DNA of 64,000 bases from Corynebacterium crudilactis (GCF_001643015.1 NZ_CP015623.1:1-64000); one strand, 5' to 3'. Positions 32,049 to 41,217 are shown, counted from the first letter of the stretch. Program-made: numbers and translations. Notes: generated by a model not told the origin, from the sequence alone.

Positions 32049-34427
32049 TTAGGCGTTTACCAAGTCATCAACCCACCGGGTTGCTTGCAGTTCGGCGCGT
32101 TCCACGCGGTGCACCTGGGAGGCGTAGTCTTCGACTTCTGCAGTGTGGGAAATCAACAAAACGGAGGGGAAAATACTGTTGAGCGCTGCCAACACCGCAC
32201 GGCGACCCTCTTCATCCAAATAGTTGGTGATTTCATCACCCAAGATTTGTTCAGGCATTCCACCACCAGTGATGTGCAAGGTAATTCCGATACGGAACGC
32301 CAAACCCACCATTGCAGCTTCACCACCAGACAAAATCGCTGTTCGAACGAGGGTGCCATCACCTAGTTCGGCGCGGGGAACGAAATCATCGTCCATTCGG
32401 AAAGCTACATATTCGCCACCGAAACCGGCCAAAAGATCAGATGCGGAACGGCAAATCGAGCGGGTGAATTCGTTGAGCAAATCAGATCGCAATGCGCTAA
32501 GAACATCAGCTTCACCACGGGTGACCAGGGCGTTTGATTGTGCCGCAACCTTGTTTGACCAGTCGAATCGTGCCTGTTCAACAAGGCTTTGCATGATGCT
32601 TTGCGCGGATTTTGCTTGCGCATGAACGCTGGTTGCCTCGTTGAATTCTTGTGAAGCCTGATCAGCGTCGGTGCGGAGAAGTTGCGCGGTGTTTTCTGCT
32701 TCGGCAATTTCTTGTGCCGATGGTGCATCCACCACCAACGACTGTGTTTCCACCAATTTTTCCTGAGCCAGCGTGGCGTCATGGTTGGCACGAATGTAGC
32801 GCTGTTGCAGGCCTGATGCTGCCACCAACATGTCCCGCTGGTTTTTCAGCGACACATGCAGTTCACGGCCTTGAGCAAACAGGTCTTCGTCGCCACCGTC
32901 CTGGTAACCCACCAACGACGCCAGCGCGTTGCGGTGCTGGTTTTCGACCAATACTGCCTGATCTGCAGCGGTGTTAAGCCTTTCCACATCTCGCTGCAAT
33001 TGGTTAACGGACTGGCGGTGGCGTTCAAACTCTCCACGAGCCTCGTTGATGGCTACTAAAGCTTGCTTTGACTCTTTTTCCACCGTCCGCGCGGCCCTAC
33101 CGGACTCTACTGCCTTGTCCATACGGCGCTGCGCACCATCACGGCTGGCCTCAATATCGCCCACCAGTGCCTGGAAGTTTGAGACCTCCTGGAAACAGGT
33201 GGGGCACTGGTGTCCGTTGCCGTTATGGCCATACAGGCTGTTCAAAGCCTTGTTGAGGCGTTCCAGTTCGGCTTTTTCGGTGGCATGGGCACTTAAACTT
33301 GCTTCGATGATTTCCGCTGCGTTGTGAGCTTCGCTGTTGACCCGCTGTTCACGTTCGGTGAGGAGCTGTTCTTGCGCATCGAGTTCCCGCGTTTTCACCC
33401 CGGCTGCTTCCAACGCGGTGCGTGCTTCTGCAGCGAGCTTGTTGGCAGTTGCAGTGTTGTCCACTGCTTCCTTCAAACGACGCCCCGCCGTGGAAATGTG
33501 ATCGAGTTGCTGATCAATGTGTGCCAGCTTGTTGGCGCGTTCTTCTTCTGCGGAATTATGCAGGTCAACGCCTGCTTCTGCAGCTTCCTGCGTTAATGCT
33601 TCCACCGCTTGTTTCGCGGAGTTAGCCCGTTCGGTGAGCTGGGTGACCAGTGTTTTATGATCGGTGGCTTTACGCTCCTGGGCGCGAAGTTCAGAGGCGT
33701 GATTGTGTGCGTTTTTTGCTGCGTTGTTGGTGGCGGTGAAGTAGTCTTGGGCGTTTTTGAGTGCTGCTTGAGCTTCCTCGGTTTCCTCACTGGCGTCTTT
33801 GAGTTGGTTTTCCTTCTCGTAGAGGTCTTCTGCGTCACCGGGGAGTGCTTTTGCCGTGGATTCTGCGTCGTTGGCGCGTTTGCGGGCCAAGTCGCGTTGC
33901 TTGGTGAGCACGTCGAGGCCGGTGTGTTCCTCAATGAGTGCTTGCACCTCCGCTGGGGAGGCTTTCATGAGTGTTGCGACTTCGCCTTGTGGAATGAGGC
34001 TGGCGGAGGTGAAAGCTTTCGCATTCATGCCCAAGATTTCTTCCATTTCTTGGGTGAGTGTGCGGGCGGTGATCCCATCAACTGGGGTGCCGTTGATGGT
34101 CAGTGATGCTTGTGCTTTTTCAGCGACACCACGGGCCTTGGTGACAGACCTGCGAAGCCACCTGCGAGCCACGTAGGTGGTGTTCTCATGGGTGAAGGTG
34201 ACTTCACAACCGGCGTCCTCCCCTTCGGGGCATCCACGGCGTCGCAAATCGAGGTTTGCACCAGCTTCACCGTTGTCCCCAAACAAGGCGAATCGGAGGC
34301 CGGTAAGGAAGCTGGATTTTCCGCTACCGAAACTGCCAATCAGTGCATGTAAACCGTCGTTGGTGAGGTCTAGGGTGAGGTCTTCTACTGATCGGAAATT
34401 GAAGAGATGAATTTTTTGAACACGCAT
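32049..34427 (-). CDS. sbcC: Rad50/SbcC-type SMC ATPase
   Basis: 792 residues. Walker A GSFGSGKS (31-38), long coiled coils (about 180-400 and 430-650) on each side of a zinc hook C-P-T-C (about residue 406), ABC signature LSGGE (near 698) and Walker B ILGDEIT (near 730), followed by the H-loop SHTAEVEDY. It is a full-length Rad50, shorter than E. coli SbcC (1048) and close to archaeal Rad50. With Mre11 it should detect and trim DNA ends and hairpins. AAGGAAAAG precedes the ATG. Mre11 lies 110 bp upstream. Confidence 0.92.
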   Translation of the reverse strand: MRVQKIHLFNFRSVEDLTLDLTNDGLHALIGSFGSGKSSFLTGLRFALFGDNGEAGANLDLRRRGCPEGEDAGCEVTFTHENTTYVARRWLRRSVTKARGVAEKAQASLTINGTPVDGITARTLTQEMEEILGMNAKAFTSASLIPQGEVATLMKASPAEVQALIEEHTGLDVLTKQRDLARKRANDAESTAKALPGDAEDLYEKENQLKDASEETEEAQAALKNAQDYFTATNNAAKNAHNHASELRAQERKATDHKTLVTQLTERANSAKQAVEALTQEAAEAGVDLHNSAEEERANKLAHIDQQLDHISTAGRRLKEAVDNTATANKLAAEARTALEAAGVKTRELDAQEQLLTEREQRVNSEAHNAAEIIEASLSAHATEKAELERLNKALNSLYGHNGNGHQCPTCFQEVSNFQALVGDIEASRDGAQRRMDKAVESGRAARTVEKESKQALVAINEARGEFERHRQSVNQLQRDVERLNTAADQAVLVENQHRNALASLVGYQDGGDEDLFAQGRELHVSLKNQRDMLVAASGLQQRYIRANHDATLAQEKLVETQSLVVDAPSAQEIAEAENTAQLLRTDADQASQEFNEATSVHAQAKSAQSIMQSLVEQARFDWSNKVAAQSNALVTRGEADVLSALRSDLLNEFTRSICRSASDLLAGFGGEYVAFRMDDDFVPRAELGDGTLVRTAILSGGEAAMVGLAFRIGITLHITGGGMPEQILGDEITNYLDEEGRRAVLAALNSIFPSVLLISHTAEVEDYASQVHRVERAELQATRWVDDLVNA

Positions 34428-34484
34428 AGTTTCTTTTCCTTATTTGTTGTGGAAACCCACCTCGTTGCGAAAGGGGGTGTAAAC

Positions 34485-34515
34485 ACTGTCCCAAGGCACC
34501 GACTGTGGGTGCCCG
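34485..34515 (-). promoter_or_regulatory. possible promoter of the Rad50 gene
   Basis: Leftward: CGGGCA (34515-34510), 13 nt, 6 nt, GACAGT (34490-34485). Weak member of the class, without the GTGnACACCC box; the gene may also be read from the Mre11 promoter. Confidence 0.35.
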
Positions 34516-34537
34516 AAGGGAACTGTGCGGGTGGTGT

Positions 34538-35866
34538 TTAGGGCGTGTCCACGGTGACGGTGGTGAGTGTTTTGTGCACCCGGTCGATGACCTGTTTGTG
34601 GGCTTCCTGATCATGCTCATTTAGCTGCTTTAACACCGCGCCAACTTTGCCGTGGTTGGTGTGTTGGAGAAAGCGTTCCGCAAGGCTTAGATTGGGGGCT
34701 TTTTCCTCCACATCGTCGTGTGGTTTTTCTGCCACAGTTTCGGTGAGGGGCTTGACGTAATCTGCAGACCAGAAGGCTGCATCTTCTGCAGTTTTCGCCC
34801 ATGTTGCACGACACGAGGCAAGGTCACGTCGCTGTTGTGGGGTGGTGTGTGAAATGACTTGTCGAAGAAGGAACCCACCGTCGCCGGTGATGGTTTCTGA
34901 TTCCTGATCCCACATGTCCTGATTGCGGAGGCGTTCGCGGATTTTCACATCAATTTCTTCGGAGGTCATGGTGCGCGCGTCGATTAGTGGGAAATCCACT
35001 TGCGGGCGTTGCCACACGTAGTGCGGGGTGATGGTGGTTTCACCGTTGTCCTGCAGCGTTAGCTCCAACCAGCCACGTCCACATGCTTCGTCAGAGAAGC
35101 CACGACGCACCGCTGAACCTGTCATCCAGACCTGTCCGCGCTGGCGTCCATCCTCGGGGCCAAACCCAGGGATTGGGCCAAGGGTGTGATAGTCCGACAG
35201 CATGATTTGATCCCACCCTCGGTTCGCCCAATCTTCGGGAATTACGCGGGTTGCGCCGTGGCTGTCATCGGCACCAAATAGGCGTCCGTCTGCGGAGAAA
35301 ATTCCGTGGGACACCAAGATGTTAACCCCACCATCAAGTGGTTGTGGATCAATGGTGATTCCACGTTCCGCTAGTTGCGGATCGAGACCGTTGTGGGAGA
35401 CGACGTGAATGTAGAGCGGGAGAGTTGGATCTGGCTGGTGGACTTCGTAGAAACCAGGCCACGGGCCGACCTGTTCTGCTTCTGGTTTGGTGGGGTCTGG
35501 GTAGACCGCTTGTGAGTTCAACCAGGTGCGGTGGACGTGGGAAACAGCGGAAAGTTTGCTGCCTGCACCGTTGTCGTGGTTGCCGCCGTTGGTGATGCGC
35601 CAAATGGTGTTGTCGTTAGCTGCGACACGGAGATCATCGACGTGGAGTGCGGTGTTGACTGCGCGAACGGAGGGGTGCTCCACGTGGAAGAGGTCTCCGC
35701 CGTCAACGATGCCGTTGATGTTGTGTTCGAGGGCGTCTTTCATGATGTGGGTGTGGGCGATGAATCCGTCTACTTCGCGTAGGTTTTGGCCGGTGCTGTG
35801 TCGGCGGTTCATGCCTTTCATTGCGTAGCCCAAATGTTGGCATCCGAAAAATCCGATCTTGTACAC
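34538..35866 (-). CDS. sbcD: Mre11/SbcD-type nuclease
   Basis: 442 residues. Metallophosphatase motifs: GGDLFH (motif II), GGNHD (motif III), HVVSHNGLD and LVSHGIF, then MLSDYHTLGP in place of the G-x-H-x-P motif. Motif I is abnormal: where the family has D-x-H, this protein has C9-Q-H11 (GCQHLGY). The GTG at 35866, 5 nt after AAAGGAG, is the start; it places the motif at residue 9 as expected. It should be the nuclease of the Rad50 complex. C-terminal capping/Rad50-binding part is present. See findings on the Cys. Confidence 0.88.
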   Translation of the reverse strand: MYKIGFFGCQHLGYAMKGMNRRHSTGQNLREVDGFIAHTHIMKDALEHNINGIVDGGDLFHVEHPSVRAVNTALHVDDLRVAANDNTIWRITNGGNHDNGAGSKLSAVSHVHRTWLNSQAVYPDPTKPEAEQVGPWPGFYEVHQPDPTLPLYIHVVSHNGLDPQLAERGITIDPQPLDGGVNILVSHGIFSADGRLFGADDSHGATRVIPEDWANRGWDQIMLSDYHTLGPIPGFGPEDGRQRGQVWMTGSAVRRGFSDEACGRGWLELTLQDNGETTITPHYVWQRPQVDFPLIDARTMTSEEIDVKIRERLRNQDMWDQESETITGDGGFLLRQVISHTTPQQRRDLASCRATWAKTAEDAAFWSADYVKPLTETVAEKPHDDVEEKAPNLSLAERFLQHTNHGKVGAVLKQLNEHDQEAHKQVIDRVHKTLTTVTVDTP

Positions 35867-35918
35867 AAAAACTCCTTTGGTTGGTGGCACATCCCGGTGG
35901 TGGGATTTCCTGGTTTCT

Positions 35919-35949
35919 ACTTTCCTTTAGGGGTGTTTGTGGGTGCCCG
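35919..35949 (-). promoter_or_regulatory. probable promoter of the Mre11 gene
   Basis: Leftward: CGGGCA (35949-35944), spacer ending ACAAACACCC (as in the ssb promoter), 6 nt, GAAAGT (35924-35919). Confidence 0.5.
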
Positions 35950-36248
35950 AATGGTTTTTTCAGAAACTTTTCTGAGTTTATTTTTAGGCGTTTGCTTATC
36001 GAAAAACAGGGGTGTTGCTCCGCTTTCGGCCGTCTTCATTCAGGTGCAATTTATCAACACTGACCAGCGACTAAAGGGTTTTGTGGGGAAAAAATTATAC
36101 CTTAAATTTCTGCGTTAATTAATAGGTAAGTTTTGGTAAATTAAGGGTTTGTAGGTTGATAAACAGTTCCCTCCATATAGATTCCGCAGGTTAAACCCCT
36201 TATAGTGTTTTACTAACGAATTAAAACCATCCGACTTGGGGAGCAGCC
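35950..36248. other. AT-rich control region upstream of whiB
   Basis: No gene seen. TATAGT at 36201-36206 is a good -10 for whiB, without the GTGnACACCC box. TTTATCAAC (36050-36058) and GTTGATAAA (36155-36163) form an inverted pair 97 bp apart, which might bind a regulator and loop the DNA. Confidence 0.5.
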
Positions 36249-37202
36249 ATGAACCGGAACATAGCAAAACCATGCGAAAGAAATAGATCCGCGTTTGACG
36301 CCGATTTTCTCGATCCCAGCGACTTCCGCCAAGCGAAAAAGCGCGGACAGTCCACCGAACGCCACGCCGCCCTGTTGCAGGACGCCGTTGAAGACACTGT
36401 GAAAGCCATCCAAGCGTGCCAATCCTGCCCCATACTGGCGTTGTGTAGAAATGAACTCAAAAAATCTATTGCCGAAGGCGCTGCCCCTGCAGGGGTTGTG
36501 CAATGCGGAATTTTCTGGGGCTACGACCATAAACCAGATTTCACCCTCAACGGCTGTGTCAACAACAAATCCGCAGAAGCCGCCAAAAAGCGTTCCGGCG
36601 ACCTCGATCAGGTTGCCTACCGAATTGACGACAACGGCCAGCGATGGCCGATGACCGTCCCGGTGTACGTCGAACGCGGACGAAACGCCCGCGCCTGCAC
36701 CAAAACAAAAGGTGGCCCCATCAAAATTGATCTGGGCACCTGGGATCTAGCCTGGATTCCCCCCATCCCTGAATCCATTAACCGCGCAGCGGTCGCCCTC
36801 GCCGTAGAAAAAATCCAATCCGGTGAAAACATCATCATCACGAGAGCGAAACTGCAACGCACCGACGTGGATGCAGATGGCCGCGAAGTTCTCAGTGACG
36901 CCGATGTGTGCGAAGTCATGCGGGAACTCCACACCAAAGGCACATCTGTTCGCCTAATCGCCACCCGCTTGGGGCTTAGCCACGCAACAACGAAGAAGGT
37001 GCTACTCAGACTGGGTATCCCCGTTGAAAACTCTAAAATTCACCAGGAAGCAGCCCAACGCCGTGAAGAGCGTCGCAGGCAGGTTCGTGAACAGTTCATC
37101 CGCGAAATGGAACAAGCCAAACTCAAGCGATACCGCATGTGGGATGACACCGAAGCAGGTGAACAAATCCCACTAATCATGGACAGTATCCACATGTGTT
37201 AA
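36249..37202 (+). CDS. WhiB-family Fe-S regulator fused to a helix-turn-helix domain
   Basis: 317 residues, about three times the usual WhiB length. The WhiB part has C9, C57, C60 and C66 (C-x2-C-x5-C), which should hold a 4Fe-4S cluster, and the G-[I]-x-W-G-like turn CGIFWGYD (86-93). The C-terminal half carries a helix-turn-helix (SVRLIATRLGLSHATTKKVL) and a basic helix. Most Wbl proteins act by binding the sigma factor and lack their own HTH, so the fusion could give sequence-specific promoter recognition. GGGGAG is 6 nt before the ATG. It is a candidate regulator of the plasmid promoter class. Confidence 0.88.
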   Translation: MNRNIAKPCERNRSAFDADFLDPSDFRQAKKRGQSTERHAALLQDAVEDTVKAIQACQSCPILALCRNELKKSIAEGAAPAGVVQCGIFWGYDHKPDFTLNGCVNNKSAEAAKKRSGDLDQVAYRIDDNGQRWPMTVPVYVERGRNARACTKTKGGPIKIDLGTWDLAWIPPIPESINRAAVALAVEKIQSGENIIITRAKLQRTDVDADGREVLSDADVCEVMRELHTKGTSVRLIATRLGLSHATTKKVLLRLGIPVENSKIHQEAAQRREERRRQVREQFIREMEQAKLKRYRMWDDTEAGEQIPLIMDSIHMC

Positions 37203-37219
37203 CCCCATGGTGAAACAAG

Positions 37220-37252
37220 AAAGCCACAGCCCAGATCGGGTTGTGGCTTTTC
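37220..37252. terminator. terminator between whiB and the 37256 gene
   Basis: AAAGCCACAGCCC / GGGTTGTGGCTTT stem with TTTTCTCATT on the + side; placed between convergent genes. Confidence 0.7.
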
Positions 37253-37255
37253 TCA

Positions 37256-37579
37256 TTAATTATGGGCGTTATCCATCTCCAAGATGTCCTTGAAAATGTC
37301 TTTCACATTCTTCAACGCCTCAACCTGAACGGTCTTCGCCTCCGAATCTGGAACTGTGTTTAGCTCCTCCAACAGGGAGACGGCAAGATCGCGGCCACGC
37401 TGTGCTGCATCCTTCTCAATGGTTTCGGGAGTTGCCAACCGCTTCAACTCGCTGAGACCGGAACGCAGATTGTCGCCCACAGGCTTCATCAGCGCAGTGA
37501 AACGCTTGGTGTCATACACCTCACGCAGCGTAGTCTTCTCGTCTTCGTCCAACGCCAACACGGTCATATGGATTGCCAT
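37256..37579 (-). CDS. hypothetical protein, 107 aa, helical
   Basis: Mostly helical (LKRLATPETIEKDAAQRGRD, LKNVKDIFKDILEM); no known family. GGAGGGA precedes the ATG at 37579, and a complete plasmid-type promoter lies 40 bp upstream. It lies between whiB and the HerA-like gene. Confidence 0.65.
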   Translation of the reverse strand: MAIHMTVLALDEDEKTTLREVYDTKRFTALMKPVGDNLRSGLSELKRLATPETIEKDAAQRGRDLAVSLLEELNTVPDSEAKTVQVEALKNVKDIFKDILEMDNAHN

Positions 37580-37619
37580 ATAGATCCCTCCAATAGAAGT
37601 TACTTTCTTGATCGCACAG

Positions 37620-37641
37620 ATCATAAGGTACGGGTGTTCAC
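37620..37641 (-). promoter_or_regulatory. plasmid-type promoter of the 37579 gene
   Basis: Leftward: exact GTGAACACCC (37641-37632), 6 nt, TATGAT (37625-37620), the best -10 of the set. Confidence 0.7.
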
Positions 37642-37659
37642 GAACTTGGTGAACACCTT

Positions 37660-39855
37660 TTAAAACGGCGGATCATCAGGCCAAATAGAATTATCAATCA
37701 CCGGCTTCACCACCGACGTGGACACTGGTTTCACCACCGGGCGACGGGTTGGCTTACTTTGCGCAGCCACCACCGTCACCGCAGCTTTATTCGCCCCAGC
37801 ATCCACAACCGCAGCACGCCGAGCCTGTCTGCCCTCCACCCCACCCAACACCGGCTTCAACGGCATGGTGGTGAGTGGGCCACCGAAGTCACCTTGAGGT
37901 AGTTTCCCCGCAGCCTGGCGACGCGCTGCAGTCACCCACCCCTGGTTCGCCTCCAACCACTGTTCACCAGTGTTGAACACCTCCAAAAACACCGGGTTTG
38001 AACCGAACGACAAACCAGTCACACCACCACCCACAACCATCCACACATACCTGCCTGTCGCTGCAGGTGGTGGGGTAGTTTGATACAGCTTGAGGTGGTT
38101 GTCTCGCACACGCCCCGACAACAGTTTCAACTCCGCTGGCTCATGCAAACCATAACCCACAAACAGCACCGTGATCTGTTTGAAAATGTCTTCCCGCAAA
38201 CCCGATGGGGCCTGCAAAATGAACAAGAAACCAATACCCAGTTTTCTGGCATCACGCGCAGCGCCAGCCAACAAATTCGACAACGAAATCACAGCCTGGG
38301 AATGCACCCGCGCATCCGGTTGTGGGGCATATGCCCACGCTTCATCAACAGTGGTGAGCACGTTGAGTGGTGTGCCACGGGAAAACTCCCGCTGCCCCAC
38401 CAGAAGCATCGTTCGAGACAGTTGCGCCATGACACGTGCTTTCACATCGACAGAATCCAAAATTCTGATCGCATCCGCAGCATCCACATCATCCTCACCC
38501 GAGTCATCACCATCCAATTTGATGGACGACAAATCCGCCGACAAATCCAAAATCAGCATGGGTGCAGGATGGCCAGCCGGTGGCGACATGACCTCCATCA
38601 TCAGACCCCACGCATCACGACGTAAATCTTCATCCACAAGATCACTGCCATCAACACCAGCCAAAATTTTCGCCATCCCCGTGGGAGACCACGGAGACCA
38701 CAACGACGACAACGGGGCAAAAATAGCCATCAGCGTCGCAAACTTCCGCTCCCCACCATCATCGAGCGCACCAAAAGCAATACGATCCAACAGGTGATCC
38801 TCCAACGGATGCCCATCAGAATCCTCCGTAGGTCGATAAATCGTGGACGCGACACGTCGTTGCGGTTCCCTACTGGCATAAATCATGCCTGCAGGGAGCT
38901 GTTCATGCAGTTCATTAAGCAAAAATCGAAGCAAAACATCGGGGCGGGTGGATGACCAATCCTCAATCCCATAGCGCTCCAACAACCTCTTGTTGCTCAA
39001 TGCCTCGGCCAGCACATCTTTCGCCTGGGCCACGTTGTCATCCGCGCCGGAACCAAACGCCAGCTTCTTGAAAAACCCGGCCTCCTCCAACAAATTCATC
39101 AACAGCGGGGCATCTTTACGCAATCGCAAACTGTGAGACAATCGCGCCACCGTAACTTTGCGCCCCAAAGAACGCGCCAACCCCTGCAGCGACCACAACG
39201 TGCCATGCTCCGTAGACCACTGCCCTTGCGGATCGAAAATAATATGACCTTGACCTGCATGTCGAAGCAGCGAGGAAATAAACGCCGTGGACGTAGCAGT
39301 CTTACCACTACCACTCACACCCACCACAGCCATATGGCAAGCACCGCGCACACCCGAAAAATCCTCCAACGTCAACGGGATACGCACACCACTACCACGC
39401 AGGGAACCAATACAGGCATCCTGATCAGAATCCCCCAACACTTCATTCACCATCGCCTGAGACAACACCCGCACCGGCGTTCCCGTGGCAGGCGAATTCG
39501 ACAGCGTGGATGAATGCTTCGTCCACACACCATCAACCTTTTTGAACACGGCCTCCACTTTCACCGTCACCGCACGAGTATCCGCAGCATCACCAGACTT
39601 GTGCGCAACAGCCCCATTGTCCGCAATGTGGCGAACAACAGAAGAATTCATCGAATGCAACGGATTCACTGTCTCCACATGAGTCACCGTCGCCAACGCC
39701 AATTCATCACTATCGCCCTCAAAAGCGACCTGAAACGCCAACATTTTTCCCAACAGCGGTAGGTGATATGCCGCAGTAGACAAATTCAATACCGCGGACT
39801 CGCACGACGAGGGTGCACCAATAACAGCAACAGTGAGGTTTTCAACATCATTCAT
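37660..39855 (-). CDS. HerA-like DNA translocase (HerA/FtsK superfamily)
   Basis: 731 residues. An N-terminal HAS-barrel-like region (about 1-150), then Walker A GVSGSGKT (about 178-185) with the preceding GVRGACHMAVVG strand typical of HerA/DUF87, Walker B TTVDEAWAY (near 501-507), and an arginine-finger-like region in the last third. The protein ends SIWPDDPPF, an SSB-type acidic tail. HerA hexamers pump DNA ends into the NurA nuclease. The -10 ends 8 nt before the ATG at 39855, so the transcript is probably leaderless. Confidence 0.82.
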   Translation of the reverse strand: MNDVENLTVAVIGAPSSCESAVLNLSTAAYHLPLLGKMLAFQVAFEGDSDELALATVTHVETVNPLHSMNSSVVRHIADNGAVAHKSGDAADTRAVTVKVEAVFKKVDGVWTKHSSTLSNSPATGTPVRVLSQAMVNEVLGDSDQDACIGSLRGSGVRIPLTLEDFSGVRGACHMAVVGVSGSGKTATSTAFISSLLRHAGQGHIIFDPQGQWSTEHGTLWSLQGLARSLGRKVTVARLSHSLRLRKDAPLLMNLLEEAGFFKKLAFGSGADDNVAQAKDVLAEALSNKRLLERYGIEDWSSTRPDVLLRFLLNELHEQLPAGMIYASREPQRRVASTIYRPTEDSDGHPLEDHLLDRIAFGALDDGGERKFATLMAIFAPLSSLWSPWSPTGMAKILAGVDGSDLVDEDLRRDAWGLMMEVMSPPAGHPAPMLILDLSADLSSIKLDGDDSGEDDVDAADAIRILDSVDVKARVMAQLSRTMLLVGQREFSRGTPLNVLTTVDEAWAYAPQPDARVHSQAVISLSNLLAGAARDARKLGIGFLFILQAPSGLREDIFKQITVLFVGYGLHEPAELKLLSGRVRDNHLKLYQTTPPPAATGRYVWMVVGGGVTGLSFGSNPVFLEVFNTGEQWLEANQGWVTAARRQAAGKLPQGDFGGPLTTMPLKPVLGGVEGRQARRAAVVDAGANKAAVTVVAAQSKPTRRPVVKPVSTSVVKPVIDNSIWPDDPPF

Positions 39856-39862
39856 ACCTACG

Positions 39863-39893
39863 ACCCTAAAACCCCCCTTTTCACCACTGCCCG
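39863..39893 (-). promoter_or_regulatory. plasmid-type promoter of the HerA gene
   Basis: Leftward: CGGGCA (39893-39888), GTGAAAAGGG (39884-39875), 6 nt, TAGGGT (39868-39863); ATG follows after 7 nt. Confidence 0.5.
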
Positions 39894-39912
39894 AACCCAC
39901 CCCGACCAGTTT

Positions 39913-39934
39913 GTGCACACCCCCTAGCTACTCT
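39913..39934 (+). promoter_or_regulatory. plasmid-type promoter of the secreted protein gene
   Basis: GTGCACACCC (39913-39922), 6 nt, TACTCT (39929-39934). Divergent from the HerA promoter, with 29 bp between the two elements. Confidence 0.6.
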
Positions 39935-39983
39935 GATCCCGCCGTCAGAAAACGCTCAAACACAACCTTTTTGAAAGGAGCGG

Positions 39984-41123
39984 GTGGTGGAAGAAAAAGA
40001 TGGCCTTCACCACCCACACAGCACCATGTCAAACACACCCCGCCGTCCGCTGTCTGGTCGGCTTGCAGCCCTCACCTTGGCTGCAACCACCACAGCGGTA
40101 ATCGCGGCATCTGTAGGAACAGGAGCTGCCACCGCAGCACCTGGCGGACAGCCAGGCCTCAACTCCACCACCGCGCGATCCACCCAGGACACCGCATCCA
40201 AGCTCGCCGGTCTCACCACCGCAGCACCAGCACCTGCACCCCAGGTCGCAACCACCCCAGTGGTGTCCAACCCAACCCCAGCGCCAGCGCGCACGACCAC
40301 CACTGTGGCCACCCCAGCGCCAGCGCCGGTCTACCAAGCCCCCACCCCCACCTACCAGCAGCCGGTCTACCAGCCACCAGCACGCACGACCACCACTGTG
40401 GCCACCCCAGCGCCAATCGTTGAACAGCCAGTTGTTGACGAAGCACCCGTCGTAGATGCCCCTGTCACAGACACCGCACCAGCACCAGAAGCTGACATCG
40501 TTGTCGAAGACACCATCGACCCAACCATCGACTCCACCCTCACCCAAGATGAATCCATCATCGAAACCGGTGGCGTCAACCTCGACCGCTTCCCTGAACT
40601 GCACGCCCTCCCAGAGGGACGCACCACCCCAGTAGGGGAAATCCCTGTCGGAGACGACACCATCGTCGTTGAAGCACCGATCGTTCAGGCCACCCAGAAC
40701 CCCACCGTCAACGAGGAAACTGGCAACGCCAACGGCTACCAGCTTTCCGGAAGCGTGGGCGAAGGATTCTCCGCTGCAACTGCAGAGCAGCTGAGCCAGG
40801 AAACCGGTTACACCACCGCATCCACCGTCCAGGTTGGCTCCAACCGAGTGGGCGTAGCAACCAGCTACGAAACCAACAAGGACTACAACCGTGCGATGGC
40901 CGTCAACGGTGATCAGGTCGGCCAGGGTATGTACGCCATTTCCTCCGATGACCACGGCAACAACACGGCCACTGCAGCTGCAGCCGTAGATTGGTCTTCC
41001 ACCGATGGCGTTGTTTCCCTCACCGGAAGCGGCACCGGCACGCTTGCCAACTTCGGTCTGGAAAGCCCTAACGGTGACCTCACCCTCACCGTTGGTGACC
41101 ACTCCACAACCTGGTCTATCTAA
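39984..41123 (+). CDS. secreted Pro/Ala/Thr-rich protein
   Basis: Up to 379 residues. A signal peptide (RRPLSGRLAALTLAATTTAV, then ATA-type cleavage before APGGQ) is followed by a Pro/Ala/Thr-rich stalk (about 75-200) with two copies of a PARTTTTVATPAP unit, then a C-terminal domain of about 140 residues. AAAGGAG supports the GTG at 39984 or 39987; the ATG at 40026 would give a more typical signal peptide but lacks a ribosome site. Likely a cell-wall-spanning surface protein. It is followed by a membrane protein gene that may share its transcript. Function unknown. Confidence 0.7.
   Translation: MVEEKDGLHHPHSTMSNTPRRPLSGRLAALTLAATTTAVIAASVGTGAATAAPGGQPGLNSTTARSTQDTASKLAGLTTAAPAPAPQVATTPVVSNPTPAPARTTTTVATPAPAPVYQAPTPTYQQPVYQPPARTTTTVATPAPIVEQPVVDEAPVVDAPVTDTAPAPEADIVVEDTIDPTIDSTLTQDESIIETGGVNLDRFPELHALPEGRTTPVGEIPVGDDTIVVEAPIVQATQNPTVNEETGNANGYQLSGSVGEGFSAATAEQLSQETGYTTASTVQVGSNRVGVATSYETNKDYNRAMAVNGDQVGQGMYAISSDDHGNNTATAAAAVDWSSTDGVVSLTGSGTGTLANFGLESPNGDLTLTVGDHSTTWSI
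40287..40414 (+). repeat. duplicated 34-bp unit in the stalk region
   Basis: A GC-rich unit starting GCGCACGACCACCACTGTGG occurs at about 40287 and, with one or two changes, near 40381, flanking a Tyr-Gln-Pro segment. It reflects internal duplication of the stalk. Confidence 0.65.
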
Positions 41124-41152
41124 GTCCCACGGACAGTAGCCCCAACCACTAT

Positions 41153-41191
41153 GGCCTGGCAGGCACCAGTACCTCGCCTGCCAGGCCTTTT
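41153..41191 (+). terminator. intrinsic terminator between the two surface genes
   Basis: Perfect 12-bp stem GGCCTGGCAGGC / GCCTGCCAGGCC, 11-nt loop, then TTTTG. It sits only 27 bp before the next start codon, so the downstream gene depends on read-through or on a promoter I cannot see. Confidence 0.8.
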
Positions 41192-41217
41192 GTAAAAATG
41201 TTGACCAAGGAGAATCC

